Assembly: GCA_011390415.1 (NCBI GenBank)
Contig: JAABSL010000281.1
Location: 1 to 47,793, forward strand
DNA: 47,793 nucleotides
Direction of reading: 5' to 3'
Source: Desulfobacteraceae bacterium
GTDB lineage: Bacteria > Desulfobacterota > Desulfobacteria > Desulfobacterales > Desulfosalsimonadaceae
In this document: one piece after another, positions 25,734 through 33,953 of the stretch
Layout: each line of letters starts with the position of its first letter
Numbering within the stretch: the first letter of the stretch is position 1
Translations under genes and position numbers: made by a program
The notes under the pieces: generated by a model
Seen by the model: the letters and a program-made list of their open reading frames with translations, nothing else
Databases searched by the model: none
Told to the model about the DNA's origin: nothing

Positions 25734-25762
25734 AATGTAGCAGTAAATTTGTTGGCAATCAA
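25734..25762 (-). promoter_or_regulatory. candidate promoter for the homocysteine leader
   Basis: On the minus strand TTGATT (25757-25762) and TACATT (25734-25739) are separated by exactly 17 bases, each matching the sigma-70 consensus at 4 of 6. Transcription would start about 25 bases before the leader peptide ATG. Confidence 0.4.
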
Positions 25763-25838
25763 GATATTTTTTGACTGAAATTATCCAGCGGCCCTTGCCG
25801 GCATTTAACGGACAAAAATCTCAATTTCACGAAAAGAT

Positions 25839-26066
25839 TTACTGCAAATCTTTTACCGGAAATCCTAAATAAGCGCTGTTATATTTTGAAACCCGCACCC
25901 AGCCGCGCCGGATTTCTTCGGTGGCCCGGCGCTCAATCCCCGTGCGCTGGTCAAAGGGCCGGCAGAAAAATGATCGGGTATAATCAACGCGCCGGTCGTT
26001 GCCGGTTCTCCGGTCATGCCCGGACCTTTTATCATGTCCGGTTTTCTTGTTATACTCCCCTCCCAT
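25839..26066 (-). CDS. small Arg-rich hypothetical protein, 75 residues
   Basis: A short cytoplasmic protein with repeated basic units (KRSGHDRRTGNDRR, then GIERRATEEIRRGWVRVSK). The start is well supported by CAGGAGGTCGCTT before the ATG at 26066. Similar 'DRRSGxDRR' leaders precede PilZ-like or small basic proteins in related bacteria, but no PilZ domain is present here. The charge pattern suggests nucleic acid or ribosome binding; this is a guess. It is a single gene between the homocysteine leader promoter and the coiled-coil gene. Confidence 0.65.
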   Translation of the reverse strand: MGGEYNKKTGHDKRSGHDRRTGNDRRVDYTRSFFCRPFDQRTGIERRATEEIRRGWVRVSKYNSAYLGFPVKDLQ

Positions 26067-26270
26067 AAGCGACCTCCTGAAACTTTACAGATCAATCCAA
26101 ATAATTCTATTTTATCAAAATAAATTTGTCATGCAACATTAAAAAACGCTGTTCCAAGTCCTGATAAAAATGAATATAACGCAATAATTTTCAAGTACAC
26201 GGACAAACCGACGCTGCCGGCAAAAATTTTTTCTATTGTCACGTCAAAAATGAAATGACGCGACACGATG

Positions 26271-27344
26271 CTACCGGTCGAAAACCGGTGCTTCCTTTTT
26301 TATCCAGGAACCGTCTTTGCGTTGGCAGAAAATCGCATTAAAATCATGACTTTGCTCATTATTTATCCAGATTTCCATTTTAATCTCCTTGCAGTCCGTG
26401 GCGTCTTCTGCAAATTCTCTTACCACTGAAAATTTCCCGTAATTGCCGGATTTGGGATTTTCCCATTCGACCACCGTGCCCGGACTTCCGGTTTCGACAA
26501 TCTCAAGGGTCTTCTCCCGGATCAATTCAATATCTTTTGAGGTCAGTCCTTTGATATCTTTACCCGGAAGGACCAGATCTCTCAGCTGCCGGGTAATGGT
26601 GATCGGATTAAACACACTGATCAGACCCGAAACCACCCCCTTGCCCGCGTCAGCCCCGAATTGCTGTCCCTGGGAGGCAATCCGTTCCGCCTGATCAAGC
26701 ATTTCCGGAATTTTCATTCTGGTTTGCCTGACTTCATCAAGAATCTCGGGTACCATGGGCCGGACTTTTTCCATTTCATCCGTAAACGACTGAACCGATT
26801 CCGCGGCTTTATCGACACTTTCCGCGATCGCTGGAAGCGCTTTTCTGATATTTTCCGATTCCGAAAGAATCAACGGCACCTGCGTCTGCACCTGACCCGC
26901 CGTTTCCGTCGCATCCGCAACCACTTTTCGGAATTGGCGGATTTCTTCCAGAGTCTCCGGAATGAGCTGACGGGTCTGCCGGATTTCTTCAAGCACTTCC
27001 GGCAGCTGCCGGGTGGCCTGGTTAATCTGCCGGGCAACATCGGCACTCTGGTTCAAAATATCCGGCAGGGCCTTTCGGGTGGCTTTTACCTCCTTGACAA
27101 CCGAGGGGCTGAACTCGGCAACCGTTTTCACATTTTCAGCAATGGGTCCGATATTTCGGCTGGTTTCCGCGATGTCTGCAATCACCGGCGAAATTTCCAC
27201 GGACGTTTTTTCCATTTGCACCAGGATTTCCGGAAACCGCTTCAGAAAATGATGCACCTCAAAAGCAAAATACCCGATGGCCAGGGCCAGGCAAATAATG
27301 GCAAATGAAAATATCAGCTGCGCGTTTGTTTTAATTTTCTCCAT
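26271..27344 (-). CDS. membrane-anchored coiled-coil (apolipoprotein-like) protein
   Basis: The 357-residue protein has one N-terminal TM segment (about 9-30), then about 200 residues of imperfect helical repeats around the motif LPEVLEEIRQTRQLIPETLEEI (11-residue periodicity, Pro-punctuated), as in apolipoprotein-like amphipathic rods. A Gly-rich segment (GADAGKGVVSGLI) leads to a C-terminal globular domain with two Cys (TDCKEI, IFCQRKDGSW), resembling bacterial surface-antigen domains. It probably spans the periplasm from the inner membrane. Its ATG overlaps the HD-GYP stop by one base (TAATG), so the two proteins are coupled. Function is unknown. Confidence 0.75.
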   Translation of the reverse strand: MEKIKTNAQLIFSFAIICLALAIGYFAFEVHHFLKRFPEILVQMEKTSVEISPVIADIAETSRNIGPIAENVKTVAEFSPSVVKEVKATRKALPDILNQSADVARQINQATRQLPEVLEEIRQTRQLIPETLEEIRQFRKVVADATETAGQVQTQVPLILSESENIRKALPAIAESVDKAAESVQSFTDEMEKVRPMVPEILDEVRQTRMKIPEMLDQAERIASQGQQFGADAGKGVVSGLISVFNPITITRQLRDLVLPGKDIKGLTSKDIELIREKTLEIVETGSPGTVVEWENPKSGNYGKFSVVREFAEDATDCKEIKMEIWINNEQSHDFNAIFCQRKDGSWIKKEAPVFDR

Positions 27345-28252
27345 TAGTTTTCATCCGACAGTTTGCCATACATATTGTTCAGGGGCTCCGTCCCCCGTTT
27401 TTCCGCTGAAGCGACCGTTTGCCGAAAATCTGGTTTTGAGCGCCGGTTGTGGGAAATTAGCGATTTGACCACCCGCCATCCGACCTCCCCCTTTTCCGCC
27501 ATGGATGTCAGCACCTCTAAAGCTGTCCGGTTATCATAGGAAACCGGCCGATACGGCCGTTTTGAAATCAGCGCATCATAGACATCGCATACGGCAACAA
27601 TCTCCACCATCAGATCTTTTTGAGCAATCCTTCGCGGATAGCCGGAGGCATTCATTCGTTCGTGATGATCCCTGGCTACTTTTGCCGCAATGCTCTTCGG
27701 ATCCCTGAAATAATAACTCATCAGGACATAGCCTGCAACCGTATGATGCTTCAGAAGCTTCAGCTCTTCTGAGGTCAGGGGATCATTTTTTTTTAAAATA
27801 TCCAGCGGCACGGAAATTTTTCCAAAATCATGGGTCGGTCCATTTGCGATTTCAGCCACCCGTTTTCGGTAATTCGGCACCAGGTCCCGGGCAATCAGTA
27901 TGGTTAACGCAAAAATAATCAGCATATGGCGGTAAGTGGAGACGTCATTGTATTTGAAATAATCCAGTACATCCATGACCGGAGCAACAAACCGGATGCT
28001 TTTCATCACATCGACAATCTCGGACATACCATCGGTACCAGAAAAAATCACATCATAGGGAGGGGCATTCAGAAATGCAAAAAGATCTGCACTAATCGAA
28101 CCATGGTCCATCAGGCAGTATGTTTTCAGATTGACCGGGCGGTTGGCGTCCAGCATTGCCTTGATGGATTCATCGCTCAATTCACTTCCGGCCGGCAGCA
28201 GCAGCTTACCGTCAAGGGTTGTTACCGGATAATGCAGTTTTATGGGATGCAT
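27344..28252 (-). CDS. HD-GYP domain protein (cyclic-di-GMP phosphodiesterase-like)
   Basis: The protein has 302 residues. An N-terminal domain of about 95 residues (LLLPAGSELSDESIKAML) precedes an HD-GYP domain with His109 in YRHMLII, THDFGK (His141-Asp142), KHHTVAGYVL and DHHERMNASGYP (GYP at 204-206). The metal ligands look present. There is no receiver domain, so control must come from the N-terminal part or the coupled membrane protein downstream. It is transcribed divergently from the cyclopropane synthase gene across a 196-base spacer. It could degrade cyclic-di-GMP or act as a binding protein. Confidence 0.88.
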   Translation of the reverse strand: MHPIKLHYPVTTLDGKLLLPAGSELSDESIKAMLDANRPVNLKTYCLMDHGSISADLFAFLNAPPYDVIFSGTDGMSEIVDVMKSIRFVAPVMDVLDYFKYNDVSTYRHMLIIFALTILIARDLVPNYRKRVAEIANGPTHDFGKISVPLDILKKNDPLTSEELKLLKHHTVAGYVLMSYYFRDPKSIAAKVARDHHERMNASGYPRRIAQKDLMVEIVAVCDVYDALISKRPYRPVSYDNRTALEVLTSMAEKGEVGWRVVKSLISHNRRSKPDFRQTVASAEKRGTEPLNNMYGKLSDEN

Positions 28253-28360
28253 AGGTTTCTTCTGAATCCAAAGTTTTGATTTTGATAAATTCTATTTATG
28301 CCAGCAAACAGATGACATGTCAACCATGCGCAATAATACGATTTGAGTTCAGGACAAGTC

Positions 28361-28389
28361 TTGACAGTTTCCGAATATTTCGATATTTA
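28361..28389 (+). promoter_or_regulatory. candidate promoter of the cfa operon
   Basis: A perfect TTGACA (28361-28366) is followed 17 bases later by TATTTA (28384-28389), 60 bases upstream of the cyclopropane synthase start. The -10 is weak (3 of 6), so an alternative sigma factor or activator may be involved. Confidence 0.35.
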
Positions 28390-28448
28390 TCTACTTATTC
28401 TTTCTTTTCCTTATTTAATTATTTCGGGCGCATAGATAATATATAGCA

Positions 28449-29696
28449 ATGAAACCGATCATATCAGGCATACTTCAAAAAATTTATGCAGCATCTTTGG
28501 GCAATTCATCCATTCCCATTGAAGTTGAGTTTTATGACGGATCAATTTACCGCAATTCAACGGCGCGTCCGAAACTTAAAATTCAATATAAATCCCTGGG
28601 ATCTCAGCTTAACTCAATCATCAATCACGGATGGGGGCTGGTCGAGTCCTATATCAGCCAGACAGTGGACATAGAGGGTGACTTGAAACTTCTGATTCGG
28701 GCAAGTGCGGAATCCGGTCCGTCTCTGGTTGAAAATATGCGGCAGATTCGAATTCCGCACCCGGTCATCCGGTTGCGGAATTTCTGGCACGAACTGCGTT
28801 TCGGCAACCGAAGAGTGCCCCAGGCAGTCAAAAATGCCCTTCATCACTACAACCGGGGAAATGAAATTTTCTGGCAGTACCTGGATCCGTCCATGACCTA
28901 CACCTGTTCATACTGGAAAAACGGCACCCAATCCCTTGCCCAGGCGCAGCAAAACAAGCTGGAGCATGTCTGCCGGAAACTGATGCTAAAACCCGGTGAG
29001 CACCTTATCGACGTGGGGGGCGGATGGGGGTCGCTTTTGTTTCACGCCTGCGAAAATTATGGCGTGACCGGCACAAATGTCAGTCCGGCCATTGATCAGA
29101 ACCAGTGGCTGGCGGAAAAAGCCCGGGAAAAAGGGCTTGAAAATAAAATTTTCATCCAGGAAGCCGATTTTCGGCAAATCACCGGCACTTTTGATAAATA
29201 CGCGTCACTGGGTGTTTTCGAACACGCCGGCAAAGGCCAGCTCCGGGACTGGATACGCGCCATGGCCGGCTGCTTGAAAGACGGCGGGATCGGCCTGCTC
29301 CACTTTATTGCCCATGACCGCCCCATGGACACGGATTTTTTTATCCGTAAACACATCTTCCCCGGGGGATATTTACCGGGGCTCAGCGAAACCATCGACA
29401 TCATGGCGGAATTCGGACTTGAAATTTTAGACATTGAAAATCTCCGCCGGCATTATGCCCTGACTTTAGATGCGTGGGCGAAAAATTTTGAACAAAACTG
29501 GGCCACCATTCAGGATTACAATTCCGGCCAGTTCAGTGAACGGTTTCGCAGAACCTGGAATGCCTATCTGAATTTCTGCGCCGAATACTTCAGAACCGAC
29601 AATGCGGTCTTGCGGCTTTATCAGGTCACTTTTTCAAAAGGAAACACCACTACCTATCCCATGGACCGGGAATTTCTGTATGAAAGAGACAACTGA
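28449..29696 (+). CDS. cyclopropane-fatty-acyl-phospholipid synthase family methyltransferase
   Basis: A 415-residue SAM-dependent enzyme acting on unsaturated acyl chains in membrane phospholipids. The family signature YTCSYWKNGTQSLAQAQQNK precedes the SAM-binding loop IDVGGGWGSLLFHACENYG. Catalytic-region motifs VFEHAGKGQ and LLHFIAHDRP, and IFPGGYLP and LRRHYALTLDAW, are present. It may be a true cyclopropane synthase or one of the related acyl methylases. No strong ribosome site is visible. It is the first gene of a three-gene unit with an FAD amine oxidase-like enzyme and DUF1365. Confidence 0.92.
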   Translation: MKPIISGILQKIYAASLGNSSIPIEVEFYDGSIYRNSTARPKLKIQYKSLGSQLNSIINHGWGLVESYISQTVDIEGDLKLLIRASAESGPSLVENMRQIRIPHPVIRLRNFWHELRFGNRRVPQAVKNALHHYNRGNEIFWQYLDPSMTYTCSYWKNGTQSLAQAQQNKLEHVCRKLMLKPGEHLIDVGGGWGSLLFHACENYGVTGTNVSPAIDQNQWLAEKAREKGLENKIFIQEADFRQITGTFDKYASLGVFEHAGKGQLRDWIRAMAGCLKDGGIGLLHFIAHDRPMDTDFFIRKHIFPGGYLPGLSETIDIMAEFGLEILDIENLRRHYALTLDAWAKNFEQNWATIQDYNSGQFSERFRRTWNAYLNFCAEYFRTDNAVLRLYQVTFSKGNTTTYPMDREFLYERDN

Positions 29697-29738
29697 AAAT
29701 ACCGCGCTGCCAAAATAGTCGAAAAATAGGGGGTTTAA

Positions 29739-31001
29739 ATGGAACAGTCCAGCGGATTAAACATTGCCGTGGTGGGCAGCGGTGTGGCGGGAATTGTTGC
29801 CGCCTGGCTGCTCCAGCGCAAACACCGGGTCACATTGTTTGAAAAAAATGATTATGTGGGCGGACATACCCATACCATTGTCTTAAAAGACGGTCCCGAC
29901 GCCGGCACCCCTGTAGACACCGGATTTATCGTGCACAACGACCGCACCTACCCCAATTTTATCCGGTTCATCAACCAGCTGGGCGTCGAACGGATCAAAT
30001 GCCCCATGTCTTTTTCCTATTATGACCGCAGCACCGGTTTCTGCTTTGCCAGTGCCGCGCCGTTTGCAGACCCGAAAAACATATTGCGCCCTTCCTACTG
30101 GAAATTTATCTACGACATTTTCCGGTTCAACCGCCTGACCTTAAATACGCTTGCCAAAAACAGGTTCGGGGACCAGACCCTGGGCGCTTTTTTGAAAACG
30201 AACCGATTCAGCCCGACATTTATACGGCAGTACATTATTCCCATGGGCGCGGCCATCTGGTCCACGCCGGATGAGCAGATGATGGATTTTCCCGCCGCCA
30301 CCTTTGCCCGGTTTTTTGAAAATCACGGCCTCCTGTCTGTAAAGGATCACCCCCAGTGGTATTCCATCAAAGGCGGAAGCTGCGAATATGTGAGGGCATT
30401 TTTAAAAACATTTAACGGGGCGGTCCATACCAGCTCCCCGGTGCGTCAAGTCCTTCGGCACAACAACCGGGTGACATTGAAACTCGACGACGCTGAATCA
30501 ACATTTGATGCCGTGGTGCTGGCCGCCCATGCGGATGAAACATTTCAGATGCTGGCAGACCCGTCTTCTGCGGAAACCCGCCTGTTGTCCCCCTGGCACT
30601 ACACGAACAACCGGACGGTTCTCCATTCCGATCCGTCGTATCTTCCGCCCCTGGCAAAAGCCCGCTCCTCATGGAATTATCTGCGGGGAAAACAGACCGC
30701 GGATGTCATGCCCATGTCCATGACCTACGATATGAACATTCTGCACTGCCTGAAAACGGTTCATAATTACTGCGTTACCTTAAATCCGCAAAAGGAAATC
30801 CCCACAGAACACAAAATTGACGAATTCATGTATATGCATCCTCAGTTTACATCCGCATCCATTGCCACCCAGAAAGAACTGGACAGCCTGAGCGGACAGC
30901 GCAACACCTATTTCTGCGGCAGCTATTTCCGGTACGGCTTTCATGAAGATGCGGTATTGTCCGGGGTCAACGTGGCCCAAAAATTCGGAATTTCATTATG
31001 A
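29739..31001 (+). CDS. FAD-dependent amine oxidase-like protein
   Basis: The 420-residue flavoprotein begins with the Rossmann loop VVGSGVAGIVAAWLLQ and the flavin motif FEKNDYVGGHTHT. The middle contains PMGAAIWSTPDEQMMDFPA, and the end has YFCGSYFRYGFHEDAVLSG, the second FAD contact. This subgroup is regularly encoded with cyclopropane synthase and DUF1365 and is thought to desaturate or oxidise modified acyl chains. AGGGGG lies 5 bases upstream of the ATG. Its stop overlaps the DUF1365 start (ATGA), so translation is coupled. Confidence 0.88.
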   Translation: MEQSSGLNIAVVGSGVAGIVAAWLLQRKHRVTLFEKNDYVGGHTHTIVLKDGPDAGTPVDTGFIVHNDRTYPNFIRFINQLGVERIKCPMSFSYYDRSTGFCFASAAPFADPKNILRPSYWKFIYDIFRFNRLTLNTLAKNRFGDQTLGAFLKTNRFSPTFIRQYIIPMGAAIWSTPDEQMMDFPAATFARFFENHGLLSVKDHPQWYSIKGGSCEYVRAFLKTFNGAVHTSSPVRQVLRHNNRVTLKLDDAESTFDAVVLAAHADETFQMLADPSSAETRLLSPWHYTNNRTVLHSDPSYLPPLAKARSSWNYLRGKQTADVMPMSMTYDMNILHCLKTVHNYCVTLNPQKEIPTEHKIDEFMYMHPQFTSASIATQKELDSLSGQRNTYFCGSYFRYGFHEDAVLSGVNVAQKFGISL

Positions 31002-31777
31002 ATTCCAAACTCTATTTCGGTGCTGTCGAACATACCCGGTATCAGCCGGTAACGCATAAATTTTCCTATCCGATTTATTTTTACGGTCTGGATTTGGATG
31101 AACTTGGACAATTGGACCGGGAAATTGCAATGTTCGGCTACAACCGCCTGCGGCCGGCCTCCATTCATGACGCGGATTATCTGGACGACCGCCCGCAAAG
31201 CATTCGCGAGAAACTGGTGCGTATTCTGGCCCGGCAATATCCGCAAAAGACGGTTTCATCGATTTTTATGATCACTTCGGCCCGGTATCTAAGCTATGTT
31301 TTTAACCCGGTGAGTTTTTATTACTGTTTTGACAATGCCCATGCCGTCACGGCCATGGTGGCCGAAGTCAATAACACCTTTGGCGAACGCCATGTCTATA
31401 TCCCGGAAAAACGCAAAAGCACCGATTCCGACGGAGAGAAAACCACCTATCATGCCCAAAAAGCCTTTCATGTCTCTCCGTTCAACAATCTGGAAGGAGA
31501 ATATGAATTTCATTTCCCGGTGCCGGACAAGACCCTTGACGTCCGCATCGATTTGATCAGGGACAATGACACGGTGTTTTCCGCCAGATTACGGGGCACT
31601 CCGATCCCGCTCACATCGCGGAATCTATTCAAAATGATGATCCGGCATCCCGCTATGCCGCACCTGACCAAACCCCGGATTTTCATGGAAGCGGCCCGGC
31701 TTTATTTTTCAAAACACCTGACGTATCACAAAAAGCCCGATCCGGTCAGTCCCATGACCATCAAACAAAAAAAATAA
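30998..31777 (+). CDS. DUF1365 family protein
   Basis: The 259-residue protein opens with the family start LYFGAVEHTRYQPVTHKFSYP and contains YVFNPVSFYYCFD, EVNNTFGERHVY and KAFHVSPFNNLEGEYEF, all DUF1365 hallmarks. It is cytoplasmic. Members occur next to FAD amine oxidases and cyclopropane synthases in many proteobacteria; a role in acyl-chain modification is inferred from that association. It ends the cfa unit and is followed by a hairpin terminator. Confidence 0.9.
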   Translation: MNSKLYFGAVEHTRYQPVTHKFSYPIYFYGLDLDELGQLDREIAMFGYNRLRPASIHDADYLDDRPQSIREKLVRILARQYPQKTVSSIFMITSARYLSYVFNPVSFYYCFDNAHAVTAMVAEVNNTFGERHVYIPEKRKSTDSDGEKTTYHAQKAFHVSPFNNLEGEYEFHFPVPDKTLDVRIDLIRDNDTVFSARLRGTPIPLTSRNLFKMMIRHPAMPHLTKPRIFMEAARLYFSKHLTYHKKPDPVSPMTIKQKK

Positions 31778-31794
31778 ACGGTCCGGAATCTTAA

Positions 31795-31821
31795 AAATTC
31801 AGGTTTTTCGAACCTGAATTT
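31795..31821 (+). terminator. probable terminator of the cfa operon
   Basis: AAATTCAGGTT (31795-31805) and AACCTGAATTT (31811-31821) form an 11-pair stem around TTTCG, 18 bases after the DUF1365 stop. The following CAGGTTTTTCCTG supplies a partial T-run. Confidence 0.65.
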
Positions 31822-31940
31822 CAGGTTTTTCCTGATTGAAAGATGAGAATTTTTTCTTTATATAAAATGATAAACAATGTTCATTGTCATTAATTCAGTT
31901 TTCGTAAATGAATTCAAATCCGAACGGGGGGTCGAAAAAA

Positions 31941-32687
31941 ATGAAAAATTTAAAAACAAAAACGTTTATTCGCATTGCCGTCGCATCTTTTTTAGTGGTC
32001 ACGCTGATCGGGTGCGGTTTTGTGGCCAGCGTGCCATGGATCCGAAATGCCGGCAACAACCAGGTGGTAAATGTCGGTGATTCCATCTTTGCCCTGTCCG
32101 GCAAAATTCAGGATTATCTGCATGCCTGGTCCGGCACGACATTCCGGCGGTATTCGGTTTCCGGCGCCGAACTGGCCGGCGGCATTCTGGCACCGGATAT
32201 TTACAGCCAGTACAATACGGCAAAAAATGACAATCCCAACATCGACACCATTTTAATGGACGGCGGCGGCAATGACATCCTGCTGCCCGTGATCACCCTT
32301 TTTGATCCCTATGACTGCAAAACCCAGTGGTATGAATGGGGCCGGCTGTCCAGCAGTTGCAAAAATTTTATCAATGACATCTATGTGGACGCCGTAAACC
32401 TGCTCAACATCATGCATGCCGATGGCGTGGACAAAGTCATTTATCAGGGCTATTATTATACAAAATGGGCGCTTTACAACAACCTGGATGACCTGGAAGA
32501 AGCCATTGATTACGGCGATGCCAAGCTGGCCCAGGCGTGTGCATATTCCGCGGCCAACTGCACCTTTATCGATCCGAGATCAACGATCAGAGACAGTGAC
32601 ATTATCGCAGACGGCATCCATCCGGCAACTTCCGGTTCCTACAAGCTGGCCAATCTGCTGTGGCCGCATATCGGACCATTGCTGTAA
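31941..32687 (+). CDS. SGNH/GDSL-type hydrolase, predicted lipoprotein
   Basis: The start at 31941 is chosen because GGGGGG lies 8-13 bases upstream; an in-frame ATG at 31908 is unsupported. The 248-residue protein has a lipoprotein signal with lipobox LIGC (Cys25). SGNH blocks are visible: GDSIF with Ser48, MDGGGNDILL with Asn111, and DGIHPAT with Asp224 and His227. Esterase, lipase or acyl-transfer activity on envelope lipids or glycans is expected from the family. It has its own terminator. The next gene resembles a lipase chaperone. Confidence 0.78.
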   Translation: MKNLKTKTFIRIAVASFLVVTLIGCGFVASVPWIRNAGNNQVVNVGDSIFALSGKIQDYLHAWSGTTFRRYSVSGAELAGGILAPDIYSQYNTAKNDNPNIDTILMDGGGNDILLPVITLFDPYDCKTQWYEWGRLSSSCKNFINDIYVDAVNLLNIMHADGVDKVIYQGYYYTKWALYNNLDDLEEAIDYGDAKLAQACAYSAANCTFIDPRSTIRDSDIIADGIHPATSGSYKLANLLWPHIGPLL

Positions 32688-32777
32688 TATTAAAAACGAT
32701 AAACCCATGCACAGCTGAAGCGGTAAAGCATATTTTCAGACTTTCGATCTCCCTGTGATCTGCCATCCACATAAAAA

Positions 32778-32812
32778 GGACACGCGGGTATAAACCCCGG
32801 GTGTCCTTTTTT
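32778..32812 (+). terminator. intrinsic terminator after the SGNH gene
   Basis: GGACACGCGGG-TATAAA-CCCCGGGTGTCC forms a strong stem with one mismatch and is followed by TTTTTTA, about 90 bases past the SGNH stop. Confidence 0.85.
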
Positions 32813-32891
32813 ATTTTCTCTGCCTTACTTAAATATGATATGATTTTTGAAAAAATATTTTGATTTTACGTTACCCTGTCGGAGACAAAAT

Positions 32892-33953
32892 ATGAAAAAA
32901 ACTATTCTGATCCTTTGCGCCGCATTGTCATTTTGCATGATTATTCTTTTTTCCCTGGCAATTCTCAGCCCGCAAAAGGATAAATATCCGCTGGAAGATT
33001 TCAAAACAGCCGCAAGCGTGGCTTCCGGCAGGATCGCACCTTCCGACGCCCGGATGCCGGCAGACACCCATACCGCGGCTGCCAGGGAAGCGGAAATGTC
33101 TATAGAAGACCGACTGGTCAACGAATTAAAAAAATATTACGGCGCCACCATTGCTGAGAAAAGCACTCAGGCCATTCTTCTTAAAGTCAGAGATTACATG
33201 CTGAGTCTGTATCCGGAAGACGGCGAAGCCCGATTTTACGATATCCTGAAGCGGGCATTTCCCGAACTGGCAGATGACATTATGATTACCCTGAAAAAAC
33301 TGGACAAATATAATCGCTGGCTCAAGGAAAACGAACTGCTGCTTTCGGAAATGAATGAACTGGAAAGAAAAGGCACCATCTGGGAAAAGCGCCGGGAACT
33401 TTTCGGCGTTGAAGCAGAAGATGTCTGGTCGGATGAAGTCTATGCATATGAAGAAAGACAGCAGCACATGAAAGATACGATCAGCCTTCTGGATGCATCC
33501 TATGATACGACCATCGAAGAAAAACTCGACATTTATATGAGTACGCTCAATGAAACTTATGCCGACTCTCCGGAGGCATACTTTTTAGAAAACCGCGGCC
33601 TGCTGGCAAAGGTCTTTTTCGGTATTGATTCCGTGCAGAAAGAACTCGCACAAATGTATCCGGAACGCCGGCAGACGCAGATAAACAAGATCCGGCGGGA
33701 AATGGGATATACCCAGACACAGATTGAAGAACAGGAAAAAATGGACGCCTATCGCAATAGCCGATGGGAAAACGGCTTAAATTATATGACAGCCAGAGAA
33801 AAGATTTCCACTACATTTAAAGGGCCTGAACGCGAGGAAAAGCTGAAAGCACTCCGGGAAGAATACTTTAAGCATGAAGCCAAAACAATTGAGCTTGAAG
33901 AAAACGACGGTTTTTTCAGGTACCAGCGACCCCGGGTTTACGGGAGGAATTGA
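32892..33953 (+). CDS. lipase chaperone-like membrane-anchored helical protein
   Basis: The start at 32892 has CGGAGA upstream; an in-frame ATG at 32847 is unsupported. The 353-residue protein has one N-terminal TM segment (about 5-25), a Pro/Ala-rich linker, and an almost entirely helical periplasmic domain. The centre reads WEKRRELFGVEAEDVWSDE, close to the R...FG...A...E pattern of steric lipase chaperones (LifO/LimK), and the anchor-linker-helices layout also fits. Similarity elsewhere is low, so this is tentative. The upstream SGNH lipoprotein could be a client. The stop overlaps the DUF1573 start (TGATG). Confidence 0.5.
   Translation: MKKTILILCAALSFCMIILFSLAILSPQKDKYPLEDFKTAASVASGRIAPSDARMPADTHTAAAREAEMSIEDRLVNELKKYYGATIAEKSTQAILLKVRDYMLSLYPEDGEARFYDILKRAFPELADDIMITLKKLDKYNRWLKENELLLSEMNELERKGTIWEKRRELFGVEAEDVWSDEVYAYEERQQHMKDTISLLDASYDTTIEEKLDIYMSTLNETYADSPEAYFLENRGLLAKVFFGIDSVQKELAQMYPERRQTQINKIRREMGYTQTQIEEQEKMDAYRNSRWENGLNYMTAREKISTTFKGPEREEKLKALREEYFKHEAKTIELEENDGFFRYQRPRVYGRN

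Noticed and set aside
25349-25845. SAM riboswitch or T-box upstream of the homocysteine genes
   Set aside because: I looked for SAM-I/II-type cores and the T-box sequence and found none; the Met-rich ORF plus terminator explains the leader better.
26661-27308. 215-codon plus-strand open frame opposite the coiled-coil gene
   Set aside because: Arg/Phe/His-rich low-complexity translation mirroring the helical repeats on the other strand; no start signal.
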